From: Rotaria sp. Silwood1
Lineage: Eukaryota; Rotifera; Eurotatoria; Philodinida; Philodinidae
Assembly: GCA_905250075.1 (NCBI GenBank)
Contig: CAJNOP010000921.1
Location: forward strand, 1-64,000
Direction: 5' to 3'
Length of the DNA: 64,000 nt
The stretch's first letter is position 1, and the number at the start of each line of letters is the position of its first letter. The notes under the pieces were generated by a model that saw only the letters and a list, made by a program, of their open reading frames with translations, did no database searches and was not told the origin of the DNA. Position numbers and translations under genes: made by a program. Positions 25,831 to 37,108 of this stretch are shown one piece after another.

Positions 25831-28439
25831 ACAAAACATAACTCTTCGCTAAAAATGGATCATATGAAAATTCAGAATGAATATAAAGTTACTTTGTAAA
25901 AGAGAACAACTAGATAATATTTTATATTCATATATCAAGAAATAATAAAGGCTTCTATTCTTTGTTGTCTTTCGATGAAGAAATTAATTTGATTGAAATG
26001 AATAATGAACGATGTTCAATAAAGGTTAACTAATTATATTTGAAATGAATCTTGTGAAACAATAAATTTACTTATGAAATTATGATTTAAACATCGATCT
26101 GAGAAAAGAATTTACAAAGATCTGTAGTTGAATACGTCTTTTTTAATTTAAAGCATGAACAAATGGTTTCATATGATGTTTTACGAGATACTTCTTGTTT
26201 TACTATAAAAAAAATGTCTTTTTTTTTCTCACAAAAGTCTTATATTCGTCTATCGCATATAAATTATTTTATCCTATTTGCAAAATTGTATCACATAGAT
26301 TTCTCAATAACTTATTTGTTGAAAGTTCGTAAGTTTTTATGGAAGATTTATTATAGTCAATATGACAAAAGTGGAAATATAGTTGACTTAGAAAGCGTTG
26401 AACCATAACAATTAATTTGAGTATGTCTGTAATATCGACTATAATAAATCATTCTCAAATATTTCGAATTTACAACAAAGAAATTAGTAAGAAAAAAAAG
26501 ACTTTTATTCACAGATGAATATTAATAATTATTGTTTTTGTTTAATATGAAAATGAAGCAAATTAATGATAAACATCTTTAGAGAGAACTATTCAGTCAT
26601 TAACAATTAATTGTTTCACATTAGTACAATTATGTTATGTTACATTTCTTGTAAAGTTTTTTGTTACAATTTTCAATTGATTATATGAAACTTTTAATTT
26701 AGTTAAACATGATGAAATTGTTTTAAATTTATCGAGAAATTGATCAATCTAATCAATATTCACGAAACTTAAATCAAATGGAATAAAATAAGAATATTCA
26801 ATAATCAAATATGAATAGTTTTTAACGAATAAATATTTATAAGATCGTGAAAATAGTGGTCGAATATTTATAACAGGTAAAAATTTAAGTGAATGAAAAA
26901 TTCATGTCTGAATGGAAGTTTATTTTGCAATTTTAAATAAGTTCCATAACTGAATATAATTTATGAAAGATTGTTTTTGATCTGTTTGAGACGATAAAAT
27001 ATAAATGAAAATGAGAAAACATGACATAGAATCTTAAAAGTATCGAAATAGTCTCGTTGAATATTATAATTAGATATGTGATGTGTTGAATCACTGATGT
27101 CATTTTTTTTCATTAATATAAAAATTAAATCTATTAATTTGGTAAAGTTTTTCATTTCAGTAAAATAGATTTATTTTATAATCGAAAATTATTTCTAATT
27201 TTGTAACAGTAGAAGAGATTAGATAAATGAAATCAATCTGATGAAGGAACTTGTGGCAGGAATTAAGTTTATCTCACTTCAATTGGTTAAGATATCAAAG
27301 TTATTTGATAGATATGATAATTTCACCTATTAAATTCTTGAAACAAAACGATATGAATTATATATATATTCGAATCTGAAAGGTCAAGAATGAATTTTTC
27401 TCGACATTGATTCATCATTTCTAGTCCTATTCCTACTTTTAAGTTTTTTGAAACCATCAAAAGACTAGAACATTATCAGACTCGAAACAGATATCAAGTA
27501 GAACACTTTATTGAAGCTCAGAGGTTGTATTTATATATCAGAGTTTGATATTATATAATCATATAATTACATCAAGAAAAGTTCTAAGTCAAAGTACGAG
27601 TTCTGTACATATTTGATAGAAAATAGATGTTCATTTTTTTTACATTATAATATGAATTAAATTGTATCCTCTAAGGAGTTTTTATTTAATCTTTGAAGAT
27701 TTCAAATTATATATAATTTTTTAGTTGAAATAGAATTGTCTAATAAGAAAAAAAAAACTAAAATTTTTATCTCTAAATGATTTTTAATACATTAAAATCT
27801 ATCGAATATCGAAGTGACACTTTTATTTTATTTTCTTTAATATATAACATATCTATTATATTTATATGAACATGGTGATCTACGTTTACATGTTGTATGT
27901 ATAAATATAATTGCTATATTAATTCGAATAACAACTCATCTTTTAACATAATCGTCACTATAAAATTCCTTTATTAATCAATGTTCATTTGTATTAATTG
28001 ATTCACAAGACACTTCAATGTAAGTTAGAGTATTAATTGTCTCTTGTTTTTTGATAAAAAAATTTTTTTGTTTTGTTTTTTTAAGATATTCAATAAGATA
28101 AATGAGCTGAGAGATTACCTTTTACATTTCGATTATATATTAATGATAATAATACATATCTTATACATGTTTCATTAAATGTTTTACGGAACATTATTAA
28201 ATTTTTTATTAATTTCAAATTCATGCATTTACAATTATAGAAATTGAATAATTAGAATATTCTATTCAACATAGTAAAAGTTCCTATATTATTGCTAAAG
28301 TAGATAAAATAAATTTATCATTATAAGAATTTGTTTTTTTTGTGTCTATATAAAATCGATTATTTTCGTTCAACTTATAAATGATATTAATTATCAAATA
28401 TTAACTTATCTTGAACAACAACAACAATAACAATAGTAC

Positions 28440-29290
28440 CATGATATAGATGTTCGTCAATCAAATGCTTCGAGTTTTGCTAAGTATGTATTTTGTAGAG
28501 ATATTATAACTAGATAGTTCTTTTTCGAATTTGAATACATAAGTTGATTTTATTGCATTGAGTTAGTTATTAGTTAGATATTGATTTTAAGATTTGTTGA
28601 TCTCAATTCATTTTTATCATTTCAATGGATGCATAAAATTCATCATTCATTACAATAATCACATACTTCTCTAATAATATCAAATGATCAACTAGAATAT
28701 AAATTGTTTATTATTTTATTATTTTATATAGATTCAATATTTAGAATATATTTATGCTCTTTTAAATGTTTTAAGATCAACAACAATTCAACCATTTTTT
28801 TTTTCATAATCAACATGATGAACTTCGATTACTTATACATTTTTTTAGACATATATTTATATAAAATGATCTTAATAATTTACAACTATTACTCGATATT
28901 ATTAATGTAATCTTTTCGAGTCAAGAGAAAAAAAAGATATTAATTATGTTTTCTTTGAATTGTTTCTTTTTATTTAAAGATTTAATCAAATCTCAACAAA
29001 TGAAAAAAATGTTTTTTGAGAGTAGAAAAATGATTAAAGTAATTCGAAAATTGAACTATTTTATTACCAATCTCGAATTATTGCAAAAATCTTTACAATC
29101 ATCATTTTTTTTTGGACAGAAGATAATTTCACATAGAAAATGAGTTCCAATGTGTTCGATTTGAAGAATATATGATAAAAAAAAGTTAATCGTACACAAT
29201 TATGTACTTTTGGAAATAATTCATCAATGATGAAATTATTCGAATTAATATTTTCATCATATAAAATAAAGAAAAAGTTTATTAAATTCA
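28440..29290. repeat. Right arm of the large diverged inverted repeat
   Basis: Partner of 24481-25335, in opposite orientation, about 3.1 kb away. It lacks a ~60-base piece present in the left arm near 25100-25160 and has an insertion near 28490-28535. Confidence 0.8.
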
Positions 29291-30057
29291 TCTGAGAAAT
29301 GATCATTTTCAACAATTATTTTCAACAAGATTATTATCTATGAAATCAGTTTTAAGTTTTATTTCTACACAATATTTGTAAAGAAAATTGCAATTATTAA
29401 TCTTTTTTATTCATCAGGTTAAGCTAAAACCTTTAGAATGCTGTATTGCGACTGAAACTTGTCTATGGATAAAACTTAAGATGAAAATCTTATAATTAAG
29501 GTTTGTTGAAAGGTCTTTCCTAGACGAAGGAAAATTTCAATATAAGAATGCCATCCCATGTCCTTGAAATCGGGAAAAAATCAGCGATTAATCGCGATTT
29601 ATCGAAACGATAATCGTGCACTAAATCGCGATTAATCGCCGATTTTTTACGATAATTTCAGCGGTTTTTACGATAAATCGCGATTTATCACCGATTTTTC
29701 ATACATCAGCCGTGGTATTATCGTTGATCGTACCTCATATAATCACGATTAATCGCCGTTCTTTTACGATAATTTCAGCGATTTTTACGATAAATCGCGA
29801 TTTATTTACCGATTTTTCATATAACAACCGTGGTATTATCGTCGATCGTACCTCATATAATCACGATGAATCAGCGATTTTGCTTTAGATCGACTACATG
29901 TATTCATTTTTTTTTAATTAGCTTTTATTTAGAAAAAAATAGAAGTAGAAATCAGAGAAGAAAATCAGATCAATTACAATTGGTACAATAAATATAATAA
30001 AATAATATCTCATACAAAGTTTTTCACTAAGAATATTAATTAGAAATGTTCGTGTGT

Positions 30058-30420
30058 TTCTGCGTTGTTGATATTTTGTGGAATTGATGGTGGTAAAGAT
30101 GGTAATTGATTTTCATTATTATTATCACCAATATTGTCACCTATAAAAATGAATCATTGAAATATATATTAGGATTTGGAAAGACATACCAAGTTTAGCA
30201 CGTGTTACTAGTTTTTTTTTGCATTTCGTCGTCGTGATTTAATACACTCAAGCATTGGTTCCCAAACAGTTCTTAATTCATCAGTTTTTAGACCAAATTT
30301 TATTTGAACAGTATCTAGAATAAAAACACAGTATGAATACATTTTTACTTTAGATGAACTAACTTCGAATAGAAATAGTCGGCTTGCTCGACTAGTACAT
30401 GGTATTTGAGAGTTAAACAT
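30058..30420 (-). pseudogene. Transposon-borne accessory ORF remnant
   Basis: The frame opens with MFNSQIPCTSRASRLFLFE, crosses a likely short intron (donor GTTAGT, acceptor TTCTAG), and continues TVQIKFGLKTDELRTVWEPM and a basic stretch ending in a run of nine A. In-frame reading stops there; a one-base change would extend it. A further exon-like stretch (NQLPSLPPSIPQNINNA) follows after an acceptor. The function is not recognised; the basic patch could bind DNA. Confidence 0.45.
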
Positions 30421-30644
30421 CTAAAAAAATAAAATATTTAGATGAGATAAATGAAATATATGTGTTATGACCTAAATTAGAATTCAGCCTAATTAAGACT
30501 TCGTCCAGACGAAATTACAATGCTAATTTGGACTAGACGAAATTAGAATTCTAATTTGGACTAGACGAAATTGAAATAATTTCTCAATGAATGAGAAAAG
30601 GTAAAGAAAGGCATGATTAAAGTACCAACAACTACTTTATTTTA

Positions 30645-30845
30645 CAAATTTTGTAACAAATATTATATAAATCTTAAGTTTATTCAAGTTCATATTACAT
30701 AGAGCAGAAACAACTTGTACGATTTTAGTTATTTTATGAAAATCATCAATAGCTCCTCTGTAAACACTACTCAAAATAGCATTGGTTTTGAGACGTTGAT
30801 TAATATTCTCGATAGCCGCTCTTGTAGTACTGACATTAAATGTAA
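30645..30845 (-). pseudogene. DDE_Tnp_4-like transposase C-terminus
   Basis: The minus-strand frame reads STTRAAIENINQRLKTNAIL, then a linker and IVQVVSALCNMNLNK. This is the pattern at the end of DDE_Tnp_4-type transposases: Arg..(I/V)E..N..LK, then a helix ending in AL.N, where the Glu is the last catalytic acid. The upstream catalytic part was not found, so only the tail survives. It supports a DNA-transposon origin for the 29552-31207 element. Confidence 0.55.
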
Positions 30846-31385
30846 TAATTCAATTTCATTTATCTTATTATGATTGTAGTTGTGAAGCCAAAATCTGATG
30901 TATTTATATTTCTTTTTTGTATAATTATAAATTTAGTTTTGTTTATTTAATAAAAAAATATACACCTGAATAAAAAAAAAAAGTTCGATTAACCACGATT
31001 AATTCCGATTAATCACGATCAATTCCGATTAATCAAACTGATTTTTCCCGATATAACAATTAATCGATTCTCTTGTATATATCGCGATATATCGCGATAA
31101 AATCTGATTTTATCGCCGATTTCTTAAGCAAATACGATTAATCACGATTTTACGCCTGTTTTTTCCGATAATCGGCAAAATTGCTCCGATTTTCACGACA
31201 TGGGATGCTAACAAAAAAAACTGATTTTCCGAATATCGATGATCGTAACGAGAGTAGTTTATTGTAAAAGTGTCAGATCTTTTCATTTATTTGTTTGTTG
31301 AAATCCAAATATTAAAGTAGTTGATTGAAGGGAGCGATCTGTAAGACATATAATATTACCAAAATTGTATCTTAGGATAGAAAAC

Positions 31386-31581
31386 AGGGTGTGGGTGTGT
31401 ATGCAGGTGTGGGTGGGTGGCTGTGGGTGTGGGTGTCGATGTCGGTGTGGGTGTTGATGAAAATATGAACATCCACACCCACCCTCACCCACACCCACAA
31501 CCCACGCCCACACCCACCCACACCCCCACATACACCCCACACCCACACACCCACCCACACCCACACCCACACCCACACCCT
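31386..31581. repeat. TGTGGG hairpin island, long
   Basis: AGGGTGTGGGTGTG at the left, a loop GATGAAAATATGAACATC, then a long C-rich arm with the hexamer repeated in several registers and ending CACCCT. It lies 180 bases from the end of the decayed transposon. Confidence 0.9.
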
Positions 31582-32017
31582 TATACGTACTTAAAAGTAC
31601 TTTAAGGTACTTCAGTACTCGAGAGTTCCTCGGGCATACTAGTAGCAAGGTACTTTTTCAAGTACCCATATCTCAGTACATTCACTAGGGTAGTTACCAT
31701 ATTTAAAAAAATCTATTATAATCAAGGATGCTATATTGAAAAAATAAATTTTGATTGTATAGAAAATCAATCAGTAGTGTTTATTCTACACCTGAATTTC
31801 TGTCTGAGCTATTATCTGACAAGTAATTATATTATTAAAAGTTATTCTCAGCAAAAAATAGTACAATTATAAGCACTTCTCTATAAAACACATCTTATTA
31901 GCGCCTTGATCGGATTGGTGAATATGACTAAAATAAAGACACAATGGTTTTTATGGACTATAAAAGCAACCTCAGTATTCAGTTTGTTTTGTAATAATAT
32001 AAGAATTGCAAAGAGAA

Positions 32018-33064
32018 ATGTATTATTCAATAATTACTCGATTAGAAGATTTACCCGTAGAAATTTTGATGGCAATATTTGTTTATTTTACACCTGGTGA
32101 GATTTATTTATCATTCTCTCAATTAAATAATCGTCTTAATTTAATTCTGAAATCGTTACCCAACTTGGTCCTTGTAATACACAAACATTTAGATCCTTCT
32201 ATTCTTTCTTTCTACTATTCATTTAATAAAATTCTCGTCAAGTTTCATGCACAACATATGTGTTTTAATTGTCAATCCCATCCTGTAAACGGTGGTAATC
32301 GTTTGTTTGATATTTATCCGACATGGGATAACGGATGGTTTCCTCGATATTCTGATGACATTGAAAATATTATTCGTCTTGATATTTGTTCTCGATTACA
32401 ATCATTAGTTTTACCAGCTACATCACCTGAACTAACACAACTCATATTTCGTGGTCAATTTCCTCGTTTAAGAATCTGTCATCTTGGTAGATGCAAACCA
32501 ATCATTTTTCCATTAACAATGACTATTCAACAGTTAAATTTTCGTCAATTAACCATACGAAAACAGAATGGCCATGAATTAGAAAGAATTTTATTGACTT
32601 GTTCTTCTTTAGTGTATCTTGATTTTTCATGTGATGATATTATTTTCCCATTTGTTATCAGAAACCGTTGTTTTCCATTTATGAAATATCTTCGCCTTGG
32701 TCGAGTTCGAAAATTTTTTTTTCACAATGGAGAATTCGATTTTCTTCTCTCAATCTTTCCAAATCTTTCACAATTTCATTTAACTGTTGATCAATGTCGT
32801 GAAAATATTGAAATTATTCAATTTAGAGAAATTGCACATTATTTAAGTCATCGATGTCCATTACTGAAAATATTATTTTTATGTATTTATATGAAAGGAC
32901 ATAGATGTTGGTCTTCTTCTATCGGTAGTTTCAGGAAAATTACCGAGATGCATTCTCTTTTCAATTATGTCGATAGATGTGAAACGCGTCTAATAATATC
33001 TTCACATGGTTTTATTCATCATCAAGTTTACTCGTATCGATATGCTCGTCCTTCATGCATATGA
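32018..33064 (+). CDS. F-box protein, LRR-like
   Basis: Single-exon gene of 348 residues. The ATG at 32018 sits just before the F-box (LEDLPVEILMAIF, residues about 9-45); the longer frame starting at a TTG 12 bases earlier is less likely. The F-box is the Skp1-binding domain of SCF ubiquitin ligases. The rest (about 100-348) shows irregular leucine-rich strands such as LQSLVLPATSPEL, RLRICHLGRC and LVYLDFSCDD, so it is a probable substrate-recognition solenoid. Large families of such F-box genes are typical of bdelloids. No frameshift seen. The substrate is unknown. Confidence 0.88.
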   Translation: MYYSIITRLEDLPVEILMAIFVYFTPGEIYLSFSQLNNRLNLILKSLPNLVLVIHKHLDPSILSFYYSFNKILVKFHAQHMCFNCQSHPVNGGNRLFDIYPTWDNGWFPRYSDDIENIIRLDICSRLQSLVLPATSPELTQLIFRGQFPRLRICHLGRCKPIIFPLTMTIQQLNFRQLTIRKQNGHELERILLTCSSLVYLDFSCDDIIFPFVIRNRCFPFMKYLRLGRVRKFFFHNGEFDFLLSIFPNLSQFHLTVDQCRENIEIIQFREIAHYLSHRCPLLKILFLCIYMKGHRCWSSSIGSFRKITEMHSLFNYVDRCETRLIISSHGFIHHQVYSYRYARPSCI

Positions 33065-33236
33065 TCATATTCACATTTTCAAACAGAGAGACTTGAATAT
33101 TTTTTAAACTTAAAAAAATCTTTATCTTATCTAAACATGATTAAATATAATTTAATAAAAACTTCTACGAAATAGACATTATGTCTTACTGATCAAAGTG
33201 TTGACATTATTTCATATCTTCTTAAAAATCAATCGG

Positions 33237-33334
33237 AGGGTGTGGGTGAGGGTGGGTGTGTGGGGGGGGGGGGTGTGGGTGCGGGTGTGAGTATAGCTGA
33301 CGTCTATTCATATCTACATCCACACCCCACACCC
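33237..33334. repeat. TGTGGG hairpin island with 12-G run
   Basis: AGGGTGTGGGTGAGGG, then a 12-G run at 33262-33273, a loop near 33293-33318, and CCACACCCCACACCC. It lies about 170 bases downstream of the F-box stop codon. Confidence 0.88.
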
Positions 33335-33550
33335 AAACGAGCAATTCTTCCATTCTCAGCAAAAATACTTCACTCTCTACAAAGTCAATAAGAAATGCGT
33401 TTCATTTATTTCTACCATCATAAGTTGAAGTCTAAAGCACAGAGAGAGATACCAATCATTTAGTAAAAATGTCAAGTATTTATTTGTTCGTATTTCTTCA
33501 TTTAAGACAAATATCATAAATATAGAAAAAAAAAGAAACTTTCATAGAAA

Positions 33551-33600
33551 AGGTGGGTGTGGGTGTTCAATCTCTCTTTCTGCATTCACACCCGTACCCT
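33551..33600. repeat. Short TGTGGG hairpin island
   Basis: AGGTGGGTGTGGGTG, loop TTCAATCTCTCTTTCTGCAT, then CACACCCGTACCCT. This is the smallest complete two-armed copy. Confidence 0.82.
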
Positions 33601-35477
33601 TTGTTTGAAGATGTATTAAAATGTCTTACTGTTCTTCGAGTTAGAATATAAAAGTAATGGTTTACGTAAAAAGTAGTAGTCCATACTTCTTCTCTGTGTA
33701 GTGCGACACATTCTGTTTACTGGGAAAAGACTGCTAGATGAAAAAGCGTATGTATGTTATTGTTTTTACTTTTTCTGTCTTAAAAATTAAAATTTCAAAT
33801 AGCTTCTCATTTCGTATTTGTTCAGGCTGAAAATTGAGTCGATCGCATATTTTGCCATTTAGCCTGTGATCGATACGAGTTTTGGATTTCAAATAAAGTT
33901 CATCAGATGTCTTTTTGGTGTTGATGTAAAGTTTAGCTTGATTATGCGTGTAACTGTAACCGTCAGGTTGCGTTGGATATAGGGAATATCAGTCAGAAAT
34001 ATGAGATGAGTACGGATGGATGTTAGTCTTCTCTGTATTCCCGCATATATCCACACATTCATGCCTAAAGTTGTGGTATAAAAATGGTGGTACTATTCTA
34101 TTTATTTTAATGAAGAAAAGGTTATAAATTTATTCATAAGAATATCTGATGTATAAACTAAAACTGAACATGTTTTTTTCGCCATTTTCAAAAGGCACAT
34201 CTATATTAAATCACAGGGCATAATGAACTATTTATTGAAAGATAGAAAATTTTTCACTCAAAGAGTGTTTATTGTAAAATTTGTATACTTTTCTTTTTGT
34301 AAGAGTCGAAAAAAGGGCCATTTTGACAATGATACCTAATTTCTGAGGAAGTCGCACGATTGATCAATTTTGTCATTGAAAACAGTATCTAACAAATTAA
34401 AATATCATAAATAAGATGATACGGTTTTAGATAGGAAAAAAAAAGTTATTTTGAAAATAATCTGATGTCAATGGTTGAAAACATACTAAATCCTCATATT
34501 TGACCATATATTACGCACCATTGTTGCAATCTACGATTTCACTGAACATAAAAGCTTGGTGAAAAGCAATTTTCTAACGTAACATGAGTTGCTCGAGAAA
34601 ACGATATAGATAGCTTTCCAAATGAAGTATAGTCATGTTATCTAACATGATACTTCACAGACAAATTTATTCAATCTTACTCTATAAAGAAAATTTGACT
34701 ATAGATATTCGAAAATTTTCACACTATAGACTGGAATAATTCTAAGAAAAATCAAGAGTGTGTGGATGGATATAGATTATAGAGCCAAAAAATAACCTAT
34801 AGTCCCTCAGGGATCGATTTTTGGTTGGAAAAAATTTCTTAAAATAAATATGATTCTATGGAATTTTTGATACTGTTTCCGAATATGCTATTTATTTCGC
34901 TTTGTTGCTGAATCATAACAACAATAAAACAAAATAGCGACTTTTTTAACCCATAATTTGATGATTCTAATGAGACAAGACACTTTCTTCTATTTATTGT
35001 TACAAAAGACCAGATAGATTTACAAGATGACTTACAAAAACGTACCTTTGTTGGACAGGTTTTTTTAAACGTTCTCTACCGTGAAATCTATTCGAATAAA
35101 ATTTTCTTACTTAGTTTTTCACGCTGATTCAGAATAGAATATTTTTAAAAAGTTTAACTAAATAGATCTCTTTGGCATTTAACAATTTCTGTACAAAAAA
35201 AAACAGAATATAGCTGTCCTATAGGACATTTGTAGTCACTCGACTTTTTCAACATATTTCTCAGTTAAATAGTGTTGGAATCGAAATAGAACATATATAT
35301 TTGTGATTAACTTGCTCTGCTCTATCAACCCATGTATTAATGAATGAAAAACAAAAATCACTGAAATTTTACATTTCTCCAACCTTACATCACTCTTTAT
35401 TTTTCATATTATTAGAATAGATACAACATCCGAAGATGATGACAATAACGCACAAAACAAGAAAAGAATACTCTCTT
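33601..35477. other. Intergenic, no gene recognised
   Basis: Nothing coding was recognised. A strong short hairpin lies at 34624-34655: GAAGTAT and CATGTTA repeated as reverse complements around a tiny loop. Confidence 0.5.
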
Positions 35478-35622
35478 TTAAATTAAATCGGCAATGTTCA
35501 TGGGCAATTCTTTGATTCGTGTATTATAAAATTGTGTAATACGATGTAATGTTTGTTGTTCATCATTGATAATGAAATTGATAGCCACACCTTTTCGACC
35601 AAATCTGCCACGACGTCCAATA
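35478..35622 (-). pseudogene. eIF4A last exon, orphan
   Basis: After an AAG acceptor the minus strand reads [17 protein letters not shown], then a stretch ending [14 protein letters not shown]. This is the very end of the DEAD-box translation factor eIF4A: motif VI (HRIGRxGR) and the conserved C-terminus. Phase fits an Arg codon split by the intron. Upstream, where the rest of the helicase should be, there is a TGTGGG island (35664-35843) and then unrelated sequence. The gene is therefore truncated, or its other exons are too far away or rearranged. The exon itself has no stop or frameshift. Confidence 0.75.
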
Positions 35623-35663
35623 CTTAATCAAAAGAATCAATTTCATTTATTTTTGGCATTATT

Positions 35664-35843
35664 GGGTGTGGGTGTGAGGTGTGGGTGTGAGTGTATGGGG
35701 TGTGGGTGTGGGTGTAGGATATGGGTGTGACGTGGGTGTGTGGTTGTGGGTTAGGGTGTTGGTTTGTGTTTGTTTTATTTTTACCCGCACTCATGCCCAC
35801 ACACCCACACGCACACCCATACCACACCCCACAGCCACACCCT
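35664..35843. repeat. TGTGGG hairpin island beside the eIF4A exon
   Basis: GGGTGTGGGTGTGAGG-type left arm, loop TTGTTTTATTTTTACCC, right arm ending CACACCCT. The loop matches that of the 16039-16164 island. It begins about 40 bases upstream of the eIF4A exon. Confidence 0.9.
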
Positions 35844-36586
35844 AAACATGCGTTGCTCCTCAAAGTGCATCTTTTGATATTAATTCGATGAGTTATCCAG
35901 CTGAGAGCACATACCAATAATACTCTTCCATACTTTCCTATTCATGTCACAGCGGAAGTGGGTTATCATAATATGAAAGGTTCCATTTCACCAAATTTAA
36001 ATACCACATTTATTAAGTGACTTTTCCAACAATGAGTTATTGGATATTTGATGTCCTGGGACGGTATCATTGGTTTTCGTACTGAGTGATCTCGAAGTTA
36101 GGCGTCATGGTACAATTGAACGCTTGTCAAAGTAAAACAGTCTTGAAGAAAAGAAGAACAAAGAAGATGCATTGTTTGCTTTGTCATTATATGATAATGT
36201 CTTTTTGTCACTGACAAGACATTTCATGTGATAAAACCTTGCCTTTTAAAACAGTCTATCGCCAATGCCCTTTCATTTTTTTGATGAAAGAGAACAAGAC
36301 ATTTTTTTTATCTATTGCAGTAGAGATGTGGTGATGCTAAGAAAATAGAGACTTTCTGGAAAATCGATAATATCGTGAAATTAAGATGATTTATCGATGT
36401 AATGATTCGAAAGAGTAAATTGAGAAAATTTTAGTCTAATTTGATTCGATCATGCAAATGGACTTTTTGATAATGGTGCAGATTTTATTTTTCATCATTA
36501 TTGTAAAATGTTCATGAATAATTCATAATAAAAAATATGAAACGCATCGGGATTGCACGCAGAATTCGTTTTAGAATAAAATTTTA

Positions 36587-36779
36587 GTGTGGGCTGCGGG
36601 TGTGGTTGTAGGTGCTGATCTTCTCTTCATTGATGCCCACACCGATACTCACACTACACACTCATACCCGCACTCATCCACACCCACATCCACACCCGCA
36701 CTTGCACCCCCACCCACCGACACCCACATCGACACCCACACCCAGACCTATACCTCACACCCACCCACACCCTCACCCT
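36587..36779. repeat. TGTGGG hairpin island
   Basis: Left arm GTGTGGGCTGCGGGTGTGG, loop GATCTTCTCTTCATTGATGC, long C-rich right arm ending CACCCTCACCCTCAAGATA. The loop is of the TTCTCTTCA class. Confidence 0.88.
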
Positions 36780-37108
36780 CAAGATAGGTGATACATAGTT
36801 GTAATACGGCTACCAAAAATCACCAATACACGACCGTTTATGGCCCTATTACATTGTGCATAGTCATCTACGGTGGTGCTTATTTCACTTGAGTATTATA
36901 TGCAAATATTTATTTCTAGTATATAGTATGACAGTGGACTAGCCTTGAAAGTGTTTTTCTTATTTTTATCATTCTCGGCTTTTGATATTTCGGGATGACG
37001 GTGAGGCCAAAATCTTTTTTTTCTCTTTTTTTGCGCTTCTTATCGCAGCGCTACGATACAAAAGGAAAGCAAAGTCAAAGCACATTACTTTCTGCATTGT
37101 GCATATGA

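Larger units (their letters stand above)
16165..29550. other. Extremely AT-rich desert with coding fossils
   Basis: About 13 kb of A/T-dominated sequence with no intact gene. Frames are short and full of Ile, Phe, Tyr, Lys and Asn. TGTGGG islands are absent except for a worn remnant at 23974-24031. Some stretches keep codon-like order broken by stops, for example 16937-17229 (minus), near 20000-20330 (plus) and near 27850-28020. This suggests old genes that decayed under strong AT bias. A large inverted repeat lies inside it. Confidence 0.7.
29552..31207. mobile_element. Decayed DNA transposon with ATCGCGAT-rich ends
   Basis: The ends are inverted: CATCCCATGTC at 29552 and GACATGGGATG at 31197-31207, each followed inward by a CGATTTT/AAAATCGG block. 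Inside both ends lie dense short palindromes of the type AATCGCGATT and TATCGCGATA. The left side also carries a 117-bp tandem duplication (copies about 29642-29758 and 29759-29876). The interior holds remnants of two minus-strand genes. No clear target duplication could be fixed. Confidence 0.75.
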
